A DNA stretch of 42,966 nucleotides from Patescibacteria group bacterium. Its GTDB lineage: Bacteria > Patescibacteriota > Minisyncoccia > Phycocordibacterales > Phycocordibacteraceae. Positions within the stretch are counted from its first letter, which is position 1. Each line of letters starts with the position of its first letter. The DNA lies in the NCBI GenBank assembly GCA_004296925.1, contig SCVI01000050.1:1-42966 (forward strand), in the 5' to 3' direction. Positions 14,704 through 21,456 of the stretch are shown here, one piece after another. Below the pieces are notes generated by a model. The model had not been told where the DNA came from. It did no database searches and was given only the letters and a program-made list of their open reading frames with translations. The translations under genes and the position numbers were made by a program.

Positions 14704-16233
14704 CTACTCGTATTCAATTGTCGCAGGAGGTTTTTGTGTAATGTCGTAAAGCACTCGATTTACTCCACGAACTTTCCCGACAATTGCGCTCGATATTTTC
14801 TCCAATAATTCGTGAGGAATTTTGTGCCAGTCTGCACTCATGCCATCAACTGAGTCAACTGCGCGGAGCGCAATCATATATTCGTATGTCCTCGCATCTC
14901 CCATCACACCAACTACTTTCAGTGGTAAAAGCGCTGCAAATGACTGCCATATTTTTGTGTACTCGCCCGATGCTTTCAACTCTTCTGTAAAAATAGCGTC
15001 TGCTTCGCGTAAAATCGAGAGACGGTCTTTTGTTATTTCTCCAACAATACGGACCGCAAGCCCAGGGCCGGGGAATGGATGTCGCCACACCATTTCTTTA
15101 GGAAGTCCCAACTCCTCACCGACCCTGCGGACCTCATCCTTGTATAAGTCCTTCACCGGCTCAATAATTTTTAGCTTCATCCTTTCTGGAAGCGTGAGGT
15201 TATGATGACTCTTTATTTTTGAAGCATGTTTTGAAGTCGACGCCGATTCAATACGGTCGGGATAAATAGTGCCTTGTGCAAGATACGAAATCTTGTATTT
15301 TTTTAACTCTTTTTCAAGCGATCCTTCAAATACTTCCACAAACGCATGCCCAATAATCTTTCTTTTCTGCTCTGGGTCGCTGATACCCGTAAGTTTTTTC
15401 AAGAAAAGTTCGCCCGCATCAATCACGTGCAGATTTTTAAAGCCAAGAGCTCGAAGCGACTTAGATACACTCTCTACTTCCCCTTTTCTCAAGAGCCCTG
15501 TATCAACAAACACCGCGTGAAGTCGATTTCCAATTGCTTTATATAAAAGGGTTGCTGCAACGAGTGAATCAACACCACCTGAAATACCAACTACAACATG
15601 CTCATTACCAATCTCCGTTTTCAAATCATCAATGATTTGAGTTGCGACCTTCTTCATACTCCAATTTTTCTTCGCTTTACAGATATCAAAAAGGAAATTC
15701 GAGAGCACTTTATTTCCCTGCACCGTGTGAGTTACTTCAGGATGAAACTGAATGCCATAAAACCGACGTTTTACATCTGCGTACCCAGCGTTTGGGCAAG
15801 ACGAAGTTCCTGCAATAACTGAGAATCCTTTTGGTATTTTTGTTGCTTGGTCGCCGTGCGAAAACCACACAACCTCTTTTGATTTCAAACCTTTGAAAAT
15901 ACCTGTCTTTGATTTAATAGAAAGCACTTCTTTGCCAAACTCTTTTTCTTCTTTGTTTTGTACTCGCCCACCAAGCATGTGAGCCATCAATTGATGCCCA
16001 TAACAAATACCTAGCACAGGAACACCGAGCATAAACACACCCTTGTCTGGAAGCGGGCCTTTTTCTAATACAGAATGAGGGCTTCCAGAAAGGATAATTC
16101 CGACAGGGTTAAGTGCTTTAATTTCAGCAAGCGTTGCATCGCATTGCAAAATCTCGGCTTTCACACCGAGGTCACGAACCCTTCTTGCAATGAGGTGAGC
16201 AAACTGTCCTCCGAAATTGAGAACAACAATCAT
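14704..16233 (-). CDS. guaA: GMP synthase, glutamine-hydrolysing
   Basis: A 509-aa enzyme that converts XMP, ATP and glutamine to GMP. The class I glutamine amidotransferase domain (about 1-185) has nucleophile Cys77 in LGICYGHQ and the His/Glu pair in IQFHPEV. The ATP-pyrophosphatase domain has the PP-loop GISGGVDS near residue 212. The C-terminal dimerisation domain holds WRHPFPGPGLAVRI and ends RVLYDITQKPPATIEYE as usual. A GTG five codons upstream (16248) is in frame, but MIVVLNFGGQF is the family start, and a -10-like TATCCT (16239-16244 on minus) ends 5 nt before it. It is the first gene seen of the purine pathway here; purB lies 2 kb away on the same strand. Confidence 0.97.
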   Translation of the reverse strand: MIVVLNFGGQFAHLIARRVRDLGVKAEILQCDATLAEIKALNPVGIILSGSPHSVLEKGPLPDKGVFMLGVPVLGICYGHQLMAHMLGGRVQNKEEKEFGKEVLSIKSKTGIFKGLKSKEVVWFSHGDQATKIPKGFSVIAGTSSCPNAGYADVKRRFYGIQFHPEVTHTVQGNKVLSNFLFDICKAKKNWSMKKVATQIIDDLKTEIGNEHVVVGISGGVDSLVAATLLYKAIGNRLHAVFVDTGLLRKGEVESVSKSLRALGFKNLHVIDAGELFLKKLTGISDPEQKRKIIGHAFVEVFEGSLEKELKKYKISYLAQGTIYPDRIESASTSKHASKIKSHHNLTLPERMKLKIIEPVKDLYKDEVRRVGEELGLPKEMVWRHPFPGPGLAVRIVGEITKDRLSILREADAIFTEELKASGEYTKIWQSFAALLPLKVVGVMGDARTYEYMIALRAVDSVDGMSADWHKIPHELLEKISSAIVGKVRGVNRVLYDITQKPPATIEYE

Positions 16234-16319
16234 ACCCGAGGATAACACGAGTCAGTCTTTCTACACAAATTTACAGAGATAATTTCTTTTTCCAGCTCTA
16301 AACATTTTTTTTCACAAAC

Positions 16320-16347
16320 AAAAAACAACCCGTTGGGGTTGTTTTTT
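16320..16347 (-). terminator. Intrinsic terminator after the anti-sigma-like gene
   Basis: AAAAACAACCC / GGGTTGTTTTTT stem around a short G/T-rich loop, flanked by A and T runs on both sides. It ends the purB-sigma-anti-sigma unit before guaA. Confidence 0.9.
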
Positions 16348-16366
16348 GAGGGAAGATCGCATTCGG

Positions 16367-17638
16367 CTAGATTCCTACTTTAATGCTACCGCTTCCACTA
16401 CCTCCGACATCTATTTTAATATCTTCCACTTTCGTTTCTGTTTTAATATCAGTTTTCACTTCAGCCTTACCGTCTATATTGAGGTCAAACGGAAAGATTT
16501 GCATTGATCTTGGAGATTCATCTCTGTCTTCCAACTCTTTGGAATCTGAATCCTGAGTTCTTTCGTTACTTTTTAATTCAGTAGATTTTCTATCATCAAA
16601 CAGGATTTTAATGTCTATGCTTTTTGGTGCCTTAAGATACACAGTTAATCGATTGGTTGTTACGAGAGCCCATTGGTAGGAATGGAATGCGTCTGAAAAG
16701 TTTTTTGCTTCAAGGAATGCATCACCTTTTGCTGAAAGAGCGACTGCAGAATCTATTTGTGCCGTAACCTTTGCTGAAGTGGCACTCTCTAGCTTACTTC
16801 CAACTTGAGTAAAGAGACTCTGAGCTTCTCTGATAGAAGCTTTCGCTTTTAGACCCATAAGAACTGCGGTTTCTTCCTTGAGGTGGGCATTTATGTTGTT
16901 GTCCCCTTTGTTTTCTTTAAGATTATCTTTTGACTCTGCGCTCACGTTTGCGTTTCCTTCAGCATTCATGCGTAACTTCGAAACGAGAAGTGCTTTTTGA
17001 CGAATGAGCACACGTAAATCGTTTGTGTCTCCGTCAGTATCAATTTGAGCAAGTACGGACTCATGAGCGTCGAGATTACTTTCAAAGTTTGATGCAAGCC
17101 CAATAGCGGCAGATGCGTTTTTCTTTTCTAACTCTTTTGTGTGCGCTAAAGCTAAGTCAGCTCGCCCCGCGAAGTTTTTTGAAAGTTTTGCGTTCACATC
17201 TCCCGTGAGTTTATGATCCGATGCGAGTTTTGCAGCTTCAGCAAGTCGTCGTTCAGCAATTTTAGCTTCAAATGCAGCTTTCGATTCAAGCGAGAAGGCC
17301 AAAGCACTTCCCACATTTTCATTAACGCTTACTTTCATTGGATAGAATAAATCTCCTGGCACTGAACCCTCAGCTGCGTATGAAGCGCTTCCTGAGAGAA
17401 TGAGTGCAATTATTATTGCAATAGGCATATATTTTTTGTTTACGTGTAGTAAAGATAAAGGTGAGAAAAAATTTCCTCTCACACTAGTAAGACGTGCTCT
17501 GTCTACTTCACTTACACCACGCAGTGGTTTCATCGCCATATACTCCGTCACCACACGATCCAATTTCTCCTGTTCTACAGTAGAAAGCGTGGTGGATTCA
17601 GCTGCTTTTTTTATGTATTCAATGAGATTAATTTTCAT
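16367..17638 (-). CDS. DUF5667-type membrane protein, probable anti-sigma factor
   Basis: A 423-aa protein: a cytoplasmic N-terminal part (about 1-65, MKINLIEYIKKAAESTTLSTVEQEKLDRVV), one membrane helix (about 72-92, PIAIIIALILSGSASYA), then a long outside helical domain. That domain opens with EGSVPGDLFYPMKVSVNENV and KAAFEAKIAERRLAEAAKLA, the hallmark of DUF5667. The C-terminus is Asp/Lys/Gly-rich. The gene overlaps the sigma factor's stop by 11 bp, which is typical of co-translated sigma/anti-sigma pairs. In this arrangement the short cytoplasmic part would hold the sigma factor at the membrane and the outer domain would sense envelope state (inference). A longer ORF start at 17671 lies inside the sigma gene. 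Confidence 0.8.
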   Translation of the reverse strand: MKINLIEYIKKAAESTTLSTVEQEKLDRVVTEYMAMKPLRGVSEVDRARLTSVRGNFFSPLSLLHVNKKYMPIAIIIALILSGSASYAAEGSVPGDLFYPMKVSVNENVGSALAFSLESKAAFEAKIAERRLAEAAKLASDHKLTGDVNAKLSKNFAGRADLALAHTKELEKKNASAAIGLASNFESNLDAHESVLAQIDTDGDTNDLRVLIRQKALLVSKLRMNAEGNANVSAESKDNLKENKGDNNINAHLKEETAVLMGLKAKASIREAQSLFTQVGSKLESATSAKVTAQIDSAVALSAKGDAFLEAKNFSDAFHSYQWALVTTNRLTVYLKAPKSIDIKILFDDRKSTELKSNERTQDSDSKELEDRDESPRSMQIFPFDLNIDGKAEVKTDIKTETKVEDIKIDVGGSGSGSIKVGI

Positions 17639-18161
17639 AGGAAAGCATAGTGCGAAGTTTAGTAATAGCACGATGAAGCCGAACAGAGATAACGTTTTCA
17701 GTATCTCCCGTTATATCTGCTATCTCTTTCGGCGAGAAGCCATCAATAAAACGCATCGTTATTACAGCGCAGTATTGCGGAGGAAGTTTGGGAAGCTGTT
17801 CCTGCACTTTGAGTATGAGGTCTTGCTCATCAATGTGTGTTTCTGTTTCCCATACACTCCCCTCTGCAAGTTCAGCATCAACAAACGATCGCTTCTCTTC
17901 GCTCATATCGTCTAACGATTGCGTCTTTTTTCGACGATACTCATCAATAATGAGGTTACGCATAATTTTGTATAGAAATGCTTTAAACTGTTTTATTTCA
18001 CCGCCTCCGCGGACGTAATCCCATGCTTTGATGAACGTATCTTGGGTAAGGTCGAGAGCTCGTTCACGAGAGCCTGTCCGAAAAAATGCATGACGAAACA
18101 AACTATCGTGATGTTCACGAAACACTAAAAGAAAAGCCCCTTCGGTATCTTTTTCTTTCAT
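17628..18161 (-). CDS. ECF-type RNA polymerase sigma factor
   Basis: A 177-aa sigma-70 family protein with only regions 2 and 4. Region 2 is AFLLVFREHHDSLFRHAFFRTGSRERALDLTQDTFIKAWDYVR...FKAFLYKIMRNLIIDEYRRKK. Region 4 is LPPQYCAVITMRFIDGFSPKEIADITGDTENVISVRLHRAITKLRTML, with a helix-turn-helix at PKEIADITGDTENVISVRLHRA. The linker is acidic. The ORF extends upstream to 18242 into purB; the Met at 18161, 46 bp after the purB stop, gives a normal ECF N-terminus. It overlaps the DUF5667 anti-sigma candidate. Its target promoters cannot be read from this window. Confidence 0.92.
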   Translation of the reverse strand: MKEKDTEGAFLLVFREHHDSLFRHAFFRTGSRERALDLTQDTFIKAWDYVRGGGEIKQFKAFLYKIMRNLIIDEYRRKKTQSLDDMSEEKRSFVDAELAEGSVWETETHIDEQDLILKVQEQLPKLPPQYCAVITMRFIDGFSPKEIADITGDTENVISVRLHRAITKLRTMLSYEN

Positions 18162-18207
18162 GCCTCTATTGTCGGGACGTACATAGCGTAATTCCCTTAC
18201 GGTAACA

Positions 18208-19584
18208 TTAGAGTGACAAACGTTTCGTCCAGTTCTCGGCAACTTTTTTGGCTTTTTTGGCTGAAATACCAGTATAGGCTGAAGGATTTTTTAGAATATC
18301 TTTTTGCGCATCAGTCATTTTTGCAAGGTACGGAATCATGTCAGCATCCGAGAGCGCTACTTCTTCAAGCCCTTTCCTTTCGCTTTGTGCGGTAAGTGTA
18401 AGATTTCGAACCTTCTCATGCGCATCGGGATGCCCCAAAGATGCAAGTAAAATATAAAGTGGTTCGGCAGCGACTGAGCCTCTCCCGAGCGCAAGATTCT
18501 TTTCAAGATTTACTTTATCGACACTCAATTTTTCAAACGTTTTTTGCAAGCGTTTCGTTGCCGAAAGTGTGTATGCAATTGATTCACCATACGTTCTTGA
18601 AGAAGCAGAGTTGGTGAGGTCGCGCTGGTGCTCGCTTATTTGGTCTAAAAATACCGTGACCGTGCGAGGCATTACTATTTTCCAAAGACTTTTTACATTT
18701 TCAAAATTAATAGGATTTCTTTTTTGAGGCATGGTAGAAGAACCAACTTGATCTTTCCCAAACTCCTCACCTATCTCCCCTATTTCAGAGCGCTGGAGTG
18801 CACGCATATCGTCAGAAAGATTGGCGAGAACGCCGAGCGTTATAGAAACCTCTGCCATCAAACGTGTCATGGGTTCTGGTTGTGTCACCTGTGTCGATTG
18901 TTCAGATGCTTCAAGACCAAGCTCAGAAAGCACATCTTTCTCAAACGATTCTGGGTCATCAAAGAAAAGTGAAGATGCGTTGTATGCTCCCACTGCTCCT
19001 GAGAACTTTCCTTTAAGTTCTTTGGCAAGCGCTTCAAGTGCTTCAATACATACTCCGAGTCTGCTCACGTATCCTGAAAGAGCAAAACCAAAGGTTATTG
19101 GGACTGCATGTTGGCCGTGCGTACGCCCTACTTGCACGGTTTCAGCTTCCCGCAATGTGAGCATTATCAACGTCTTCTCTAAGTCTTTCAGTGCTGGTAC
19201 TAACACAACTTGTACAGCATCTCTAAAACGAGCCGCGTTTGCAGTATCAATAATGTCGTATGACGTTGCAGTCATGTGGACATACGGCTTTGCACTATCC
19301 GACACTTTTGAACGTATAACATTAACGAGTGCGCGGATGTCATGACGAATCTTTTCTTCTTCTTCATACACTTCTTCGGAGGTCACCGAAGCGCAGGCCT
19401 TTTCGACTTCTTCAACAACAGCCGATGGGCAAATATTTCGCTTTTCGAGCGCTTTCAAAAGACCAATTTCCGCGCGAATTTTATATGAAAGAAATCCCCT
19501 GTCCGAAAAATATGGGGCAAGTGATTCATCAAAGTAACGATAATCAATAGGAGAGATTGAATCAAAGGAGGTTTTTGGTCGCAT
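18208..19584 (-). CDS. purB: Adenylosuccinate lyase
   Basis: A 458-aa fumarase/aspartase-superfamily enzyme that splits adenylosuccinate and SAICAR, releasing fumarate in purine synthesis. It begins MRPKTSFDSISPIDYRYFDESLAPYFSD, with TSYDIIDTANAARF, VGRTHGQHAVPITFG (catalytic His region) and the superfamily signature GSSTMPQKRNPINFE (catalytic flexible Ser loop) near residue 260. A GTG 18 bp upstream is in frame, but it lies in the TACACT -10 box (19591-19596), which ends 6 nt before the ATG at 19584. It is first in a unit with the sigma and anti-sigma genes downstream. Confidence 0.96.
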   Translation of the reverse strand: MRPKTSFDSISPIDYRYFDESLAPYFSDRGFLSYKIRAEIGLLKALEKRNICPSAVVEEVEKACASVTSEEVYEEEEKIRHDIRALVNVIRSKVSDSAKPYVHMTATSYDIIDTANAARFRDAVQVVLVPALKDLEKTLIMLTLREAETVQVGRTHGQHAVPITFGFALSGYVSRLGVCIEALEALAKELKGKFSGAVGAYNASSLFFDDPESFEKDVLSELGLEASEQSTQVTQPEPMTRLMAEVSITLGVLANLSDDMRALQRSEIGEIGEEFGKDQVGSSTMPQKRNPINFENVKSLWKIVMPRTVTVFLDQISEHQRDLTNSASSRTYGESIAYTLSATKRLQKTFEKLSVDKVNLEKNLALGRGSVAAEPLYILLASLGHPDAHEKVRNLTLTAQSERKGLEEVALSDADMIPYLAKMTDAQKDILKNPSAYTGISAKKAKKVAENWTKRLSL

Positions 19585-19692
19585 CAGGCTAGTGTATCGC
19601 ACTCGTACACAATTTCATAAATAAACACTGCTCATATGAGCAAAAATTCCGAAAAGGTGGTATTGTCTCATTTGAAACTAGCTAGGAAGAAG

Positions 19693-19764
19693 TTCCGATC
19701 CTGAGGGCGTAAACAAAGTTTTCGCCCCTTCACTTCGGAAAAAATGAATGTTTTCATTCATTTT
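19693..19764. repeat. Paired hairpins upstream of tRNA-Pro
   Basis: TTCCGA (19693-19698) pairs with TCGGAA (19735-19740) enclosing GGGCG/CGCCC. Then AAAATGAATG (19741-19750) pairs perfectly with CATTCATTTT (19755-19764). They lie 11 bp before the tRNA; the role is unknown. Confidence 0.5.
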
Positions 19765-19775
19765 CTTCCAAAGCT

Positions 19776-19846
19776 CGGGGCGTAGTATACCGGTAGTACG
19801 TCTGCTTTGGGAGCAGATAGACCGAGTTCGATTCTCGGCGCCCCGA
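19776..19846 (+). tRNA. tRNA-Pro (anticodon UGG)
   Basis: Acceptor CGGGGCG / CGCCCCG, anticodon stem TCTGC / GCAGA with loop TTTGGGA (anticodon TGG), T-arm CCGAG-TTCGATT-CTCGG. Discriminator A, no encoded CCA. Confidence 0.95.
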
Positions 19847-20039
19847 CAAAATAAGGAGACACGTGCGGAGCATTGGGCGACTATATTTTGTCCCTAAGCG
19901 CCGAAAATCGAAGAAAGCCACGCGCGAAGCTTTTCCCGAGCTCGAGGGAAAGTGCGTGGCGCCGTGGTCAGGGGTACTTAGTATTTTGCGAGAGCACGAA
20001 GCAAAATACTAAGTACCGGTGACCGATTCTCGGCGCCCC
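19827..20039 (+). repeat. tRNA-3'-end mirror element of tRNA-Pro
   Basis: In order: tRNA T-arm/acceptor end plus GACAAAATA (19827-19853); inverted copy TATTTTGTC..CGCCGAAAATCGAA (19884-19912), pairing over nearly 25 bases with a small bulge; nested hairpin GCCACGC (19917) / GCGTGGC (19954) enclosing CTTTTCCC / GGGAAAG; GTGGTCAGG (19964-19972); a perfect 16-bp hairpin GTACTTAGTATTTTGC (19974-19989) / its complement (20001-20016); TGACCGA; and a 16-nt exact direct copy of the tRNA end, CGATTCTCGGCGCCCC (20024-20039 against 19829-19844). It ends 6 bp before the converging yraN stop codon. Confidence 0.85.
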
Positions 20040-20045
20040 AAACAC

Positions 20046-20438
20046 TTAGGATCCTAAGATAATGTCCCTTAGGTGCCTAACCTTGGCGGTTCTCTTTTCT
20101 GTATCCAAATGCACTGCTAGTACATCAAACTGCCATTCACCGTCTATTTCATGTGAAACAAGATATTCTTCTATCACTCTGAGGAGGCGTTTAACTTTTT
20201 GTGGGTGCACATTCTCCTCAGGTCTATATGTTTCATATGGAACACCTCGCTCCCCCATTTCATGTGAAACAGACTTAACCTCAATAAAGCACCAGACTCT
20301 TTTGCTATCGAGTGCGACTATATCAATTTCGCCGTATTTCCTTCTATAATTCTTGTCCTTTATAAAATAGCCTTTACTTTCAAGAAACTCCCGCGCTATT
20401 CCTTCCCCGATGGTTCCTATTTCATTATGCTTAGCCAT
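20046..20438 (-). CDS. yraN: YraN family (UPF0102) putative endonuclease
   Basis: A 130-aa protein with the restriction-endonuclease-like YraN fold: GTIGEGIAREFLESKGYFIKDKNYRRKYGEIDIVALDSKRVWCFIEVKSVSHEMG. The catalytic pattern E...GEIDIV...FIEVKS (Glu/Asp/Glu-x-Lys) is intact at about residues 12, 37-41 and 52-56. The cellular role of the family is not settled; a Holliday-junction or structure-specific nuclease role has been suggested for relatives. The reading frame hosts three parS-like palindromes: both V-S-H-E segments and the P-Y-E-T segment are written in parS-like DNA. It lies at the edge of a candidate origin region. Confidence 0.9.
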   Translation of the reverse strand: MAKHNEIGTIGEGIAREFLESKGYFIKDKNYRRKYGEIDIVALDSKRVWCFIEVKSVSHEMGERGVPYETYRPEENVHPQKVKRLLRVIEEYLVSHEIDGEWQFDVLAVHLDTEKRTAKVRHLRDIILGS

Positions 20439-20632
20439 GAAGTTTCATAGGGAACGCGTTTCACGTGAAACATATTGGACATGTCTTTTATCAGAATATC
20501 CTTATTTATCAACATATTATCTCATTTTCCTTGAAAATCAATGAAGTTTCAATGATGTCCTTTATGCACATAAAACACAGTTTTATCCACAAAAATCAAG
20601 TATGCCACGTGAAACGCGTTTCCTGTGAAATG
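20145..20632. promoter_or_regulatory. parS: Cluster of seven parS-like ParB-binding sites
   Basis: Compared with the bacterial parS consensus TGTTTCACGTGAAACA: 20457-20472 matches 15/16; 20145-20160 14/16; 20229-20244 13/16; 20256-20271 13/16; 20601-20616 12/16; 20617-20632 11/16; 20441-20456 10/16. All keep the palindromic TTTC..GAAAC core or a close variant. Three are inside yraN and four are in the intergenic region. Seven related palindromes within 490 bp are far above chance in a ~43% GC background (judged by eye). ParB loads on such sites near origins. Confidence 0.8.
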
Positions 20633-20634
20633 CA
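20439..20634. other. oriC: Candidate replication origin segment with DnaA-box-like repeats
   Basis: A gene-free, AT-rich 196 bp. It holds four same-orientation DnaA-box-like 9-mers: TTATCAGAA (20488), TTATCAACA (20506), TTATGCACA (20562) and a perfect TTATCCACA (20583), inside the parS-like cluster. Genes to the left are mostly on minus and genes further right mostly on plus, as expected around an origin. No dnaA or dnaN is in the window, so the call is tentative. Confidence 0.5.
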
Positions 20635-20892
20635 CTACACGGCAGCAGTTATCTTTAAAATCTGCTCTATTGGCACGGGTATTTCGGTTGAAACGCCTTC
20701 AAGTGTAAATATCAATACCGTCTTGTTGTTCTGAGATTCGATGCCTTTTAGGTAGTATCTTGTTTTGTTTACACTCGTTATGAGTCTGGTGCCACTCAAA
20801 TCGAGATGCACATTCATACCAACAAGCCCTCTTGCTTGTCTTAAGATTTTTGAGTCACGGACATTGCCGAATTGTATGACCTCTGATCCCAT
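20635..20892 (-). CDS. Hypothetical protein beside the parS cluster
   Basis: An 85-aa protein, MGSEVIQFGNVRDSKILRQARG at the start, mostly beta-prone with no cysteines, signal or membrane segment: LVGMNVHLDLSGTRLITSVNKTRYYLKGIESQNNKTVLIFTLEGVSTEIPVPIEQILKI. I do not recognise the family. Its ATG lies 8 bp beyond the distal copy of the tRNA-Gly(GCC) end, so it may be co-transcribed with that tRNA. Its stop is next to two parS-like sites. The compact predicted beta fold and the neighbourhood make a nucleoid-region role conceivable, but nothing in the sequence proves it. Confidence 0.65.
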   Translation of the reverse strand: MGSEVIQFGNVRDSKILRQARGLVGMNVHLDLSGTRLITSVNKTRYYLKGIESQNNKTVLIFTLEGVSTEIPVPIEQILKITAAV

Positions 20893-20899
20893 TTAAATT

Positions 20900-21083
20900 T
20901 GTGCGGGTATCGGGAATCGGTTACAACTCTCGACTCACCCATGTTCGTCTCGGTCGCAACCCCCGCTCACGGTTTTCCGAAATGGAAAACATCGCTCCGC
21001 GCTTCGATCCCCTTATCCAAGCTGAAAACTCAGCTTGAACCCCTCTATAGTTTAATACAGAAATGTGCGGGTATCGGGAATCG
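20900..21083 (-). repeat. tRNA-3'-end mirror element of tRNA-Gly(GCC)
   Basis: On minus after the tRNA: a trailer, hairpin AAGCTGA / TCAGCTT (21019-21036), an inverted tRNA-end-like segment GGATAAGGGGATCGAA (21003-21018), hairpin GTTTTCC / GGAAAAC (20972-20990), ACATGGGTGAG, ACCGA, and a 20-nt exact direct copy of the tRNA 3' end with trailer (20900-20919 against 21064-21083, offset 164). The inverted segment matches the tRNA-Gly(UCC) element (15 of 16) better than its own tRNA. Confidence 0.8.
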
Positions 21084-21136
21084 AACCCGAGTCTCGTCCT
21101 TGGCAAGGACGCATTCTACCACTAAACCATACCCGC
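21066..21136 (-). tRNA. tRNA-Gly (anticodon GCC)
   Basis: Acceptor GCGGGTA / TACCCGC, anticodon stem CGTCC / GGACG with loop TTGCCAA (anticodon GCC), T-arm CGGG-TTCGATT-CCCG. Discriminator A; CCA is not encoded. Confidence 0.95.
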
Positions 21137-21258
21137 AATGTGCTTATTTATAACATACATAAGCACTAAGGAGCTAGGTAGCGTAGAGCGTAATTTTAAT
21201 GACGTAATCAATCTAAGGATTTGTTGGAATTGAGAGGGTAGCGTAGGATAGAGCAGTT

Positions 21259-21330
21259 GCTCCTGTGGTGAAATGGATATCATAACTGCCTTCGAAGCAG
21301 TCGTTGGGGGTTCGAATCCCTCCGGGAGCA
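21259..21330 (+). tRNA. tRNA-Arg (anticodon UCG)
   Basis: Acceptor GCTCCTG / CGGGAGC (one G-T pair), anticodon stem ACTGC / GCAGT with loop CTTCGAA (anticodon TCG), T-arm GGGGG-TTCGAAT-CCCTC. Discriminator A, no encoded CCA. The CCA-adding enzyme gene follows directly. Confidence 0.95.
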
Positions 21331-21424
21331 CTCGTATTTGAAAAACCGGCGATATACCGGATTTTTCATGTACGCTCCCGTAGGGATTTGAAAAGTAAAA
21401 AGGAGATTGAATCCCTCACGAAGC
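21311..21424 (+). repeat. Short tRNA-3'-end mirror element of tRNA-Arg
   Basis: The tRNA end 21311-21329 is followed by a terminator-like hairpin AAAAACCGG / CCGGATTTTT (21341-21366) and an inverted copy GCTCCCGTAGGGATTTGAA (21374-21392). The inverted copy can pair with the tRNA end at 18 of 19 positions, counting one G-U. A degenerate direct copy TTGAATCCCTC..GAAGC follows at 21407-21424. There is no large inserted domain. Confidence 0.7.
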
Positions 21425-21456
21425 CCAATTGGAATTCGTATCGTACAATGATTGAA

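Noticed and set aside
19884..19912. Retroelement primer-binding site complementary to a tRNA 3' end
   Set aside because: A primer site would match the mature end including CCA. These copies match the gene-encoded trailer instead, and no reverse transcriptase is present.
19776..20039. tRNA-Pro interrupted by an intron
   Set aside because: The tRNA at 19776-19846 is complete by itself; the distal copy holds only the T-arm/acceptor 3' strand.
20562..20591. DnaA-box-like 9-mers taken alone as proof of oriC
   Set aside because: Short AT-rich 9-mers occur by chance; only the combination with the parS-like cluster was kept, at moderate confidence.
21304..21456. Longer start for the CCA-adding enzyme, inside tRNA-Arg
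   Set aside because: The extension translates the tRNA and its mirror element and is not part of the family N-terminus.
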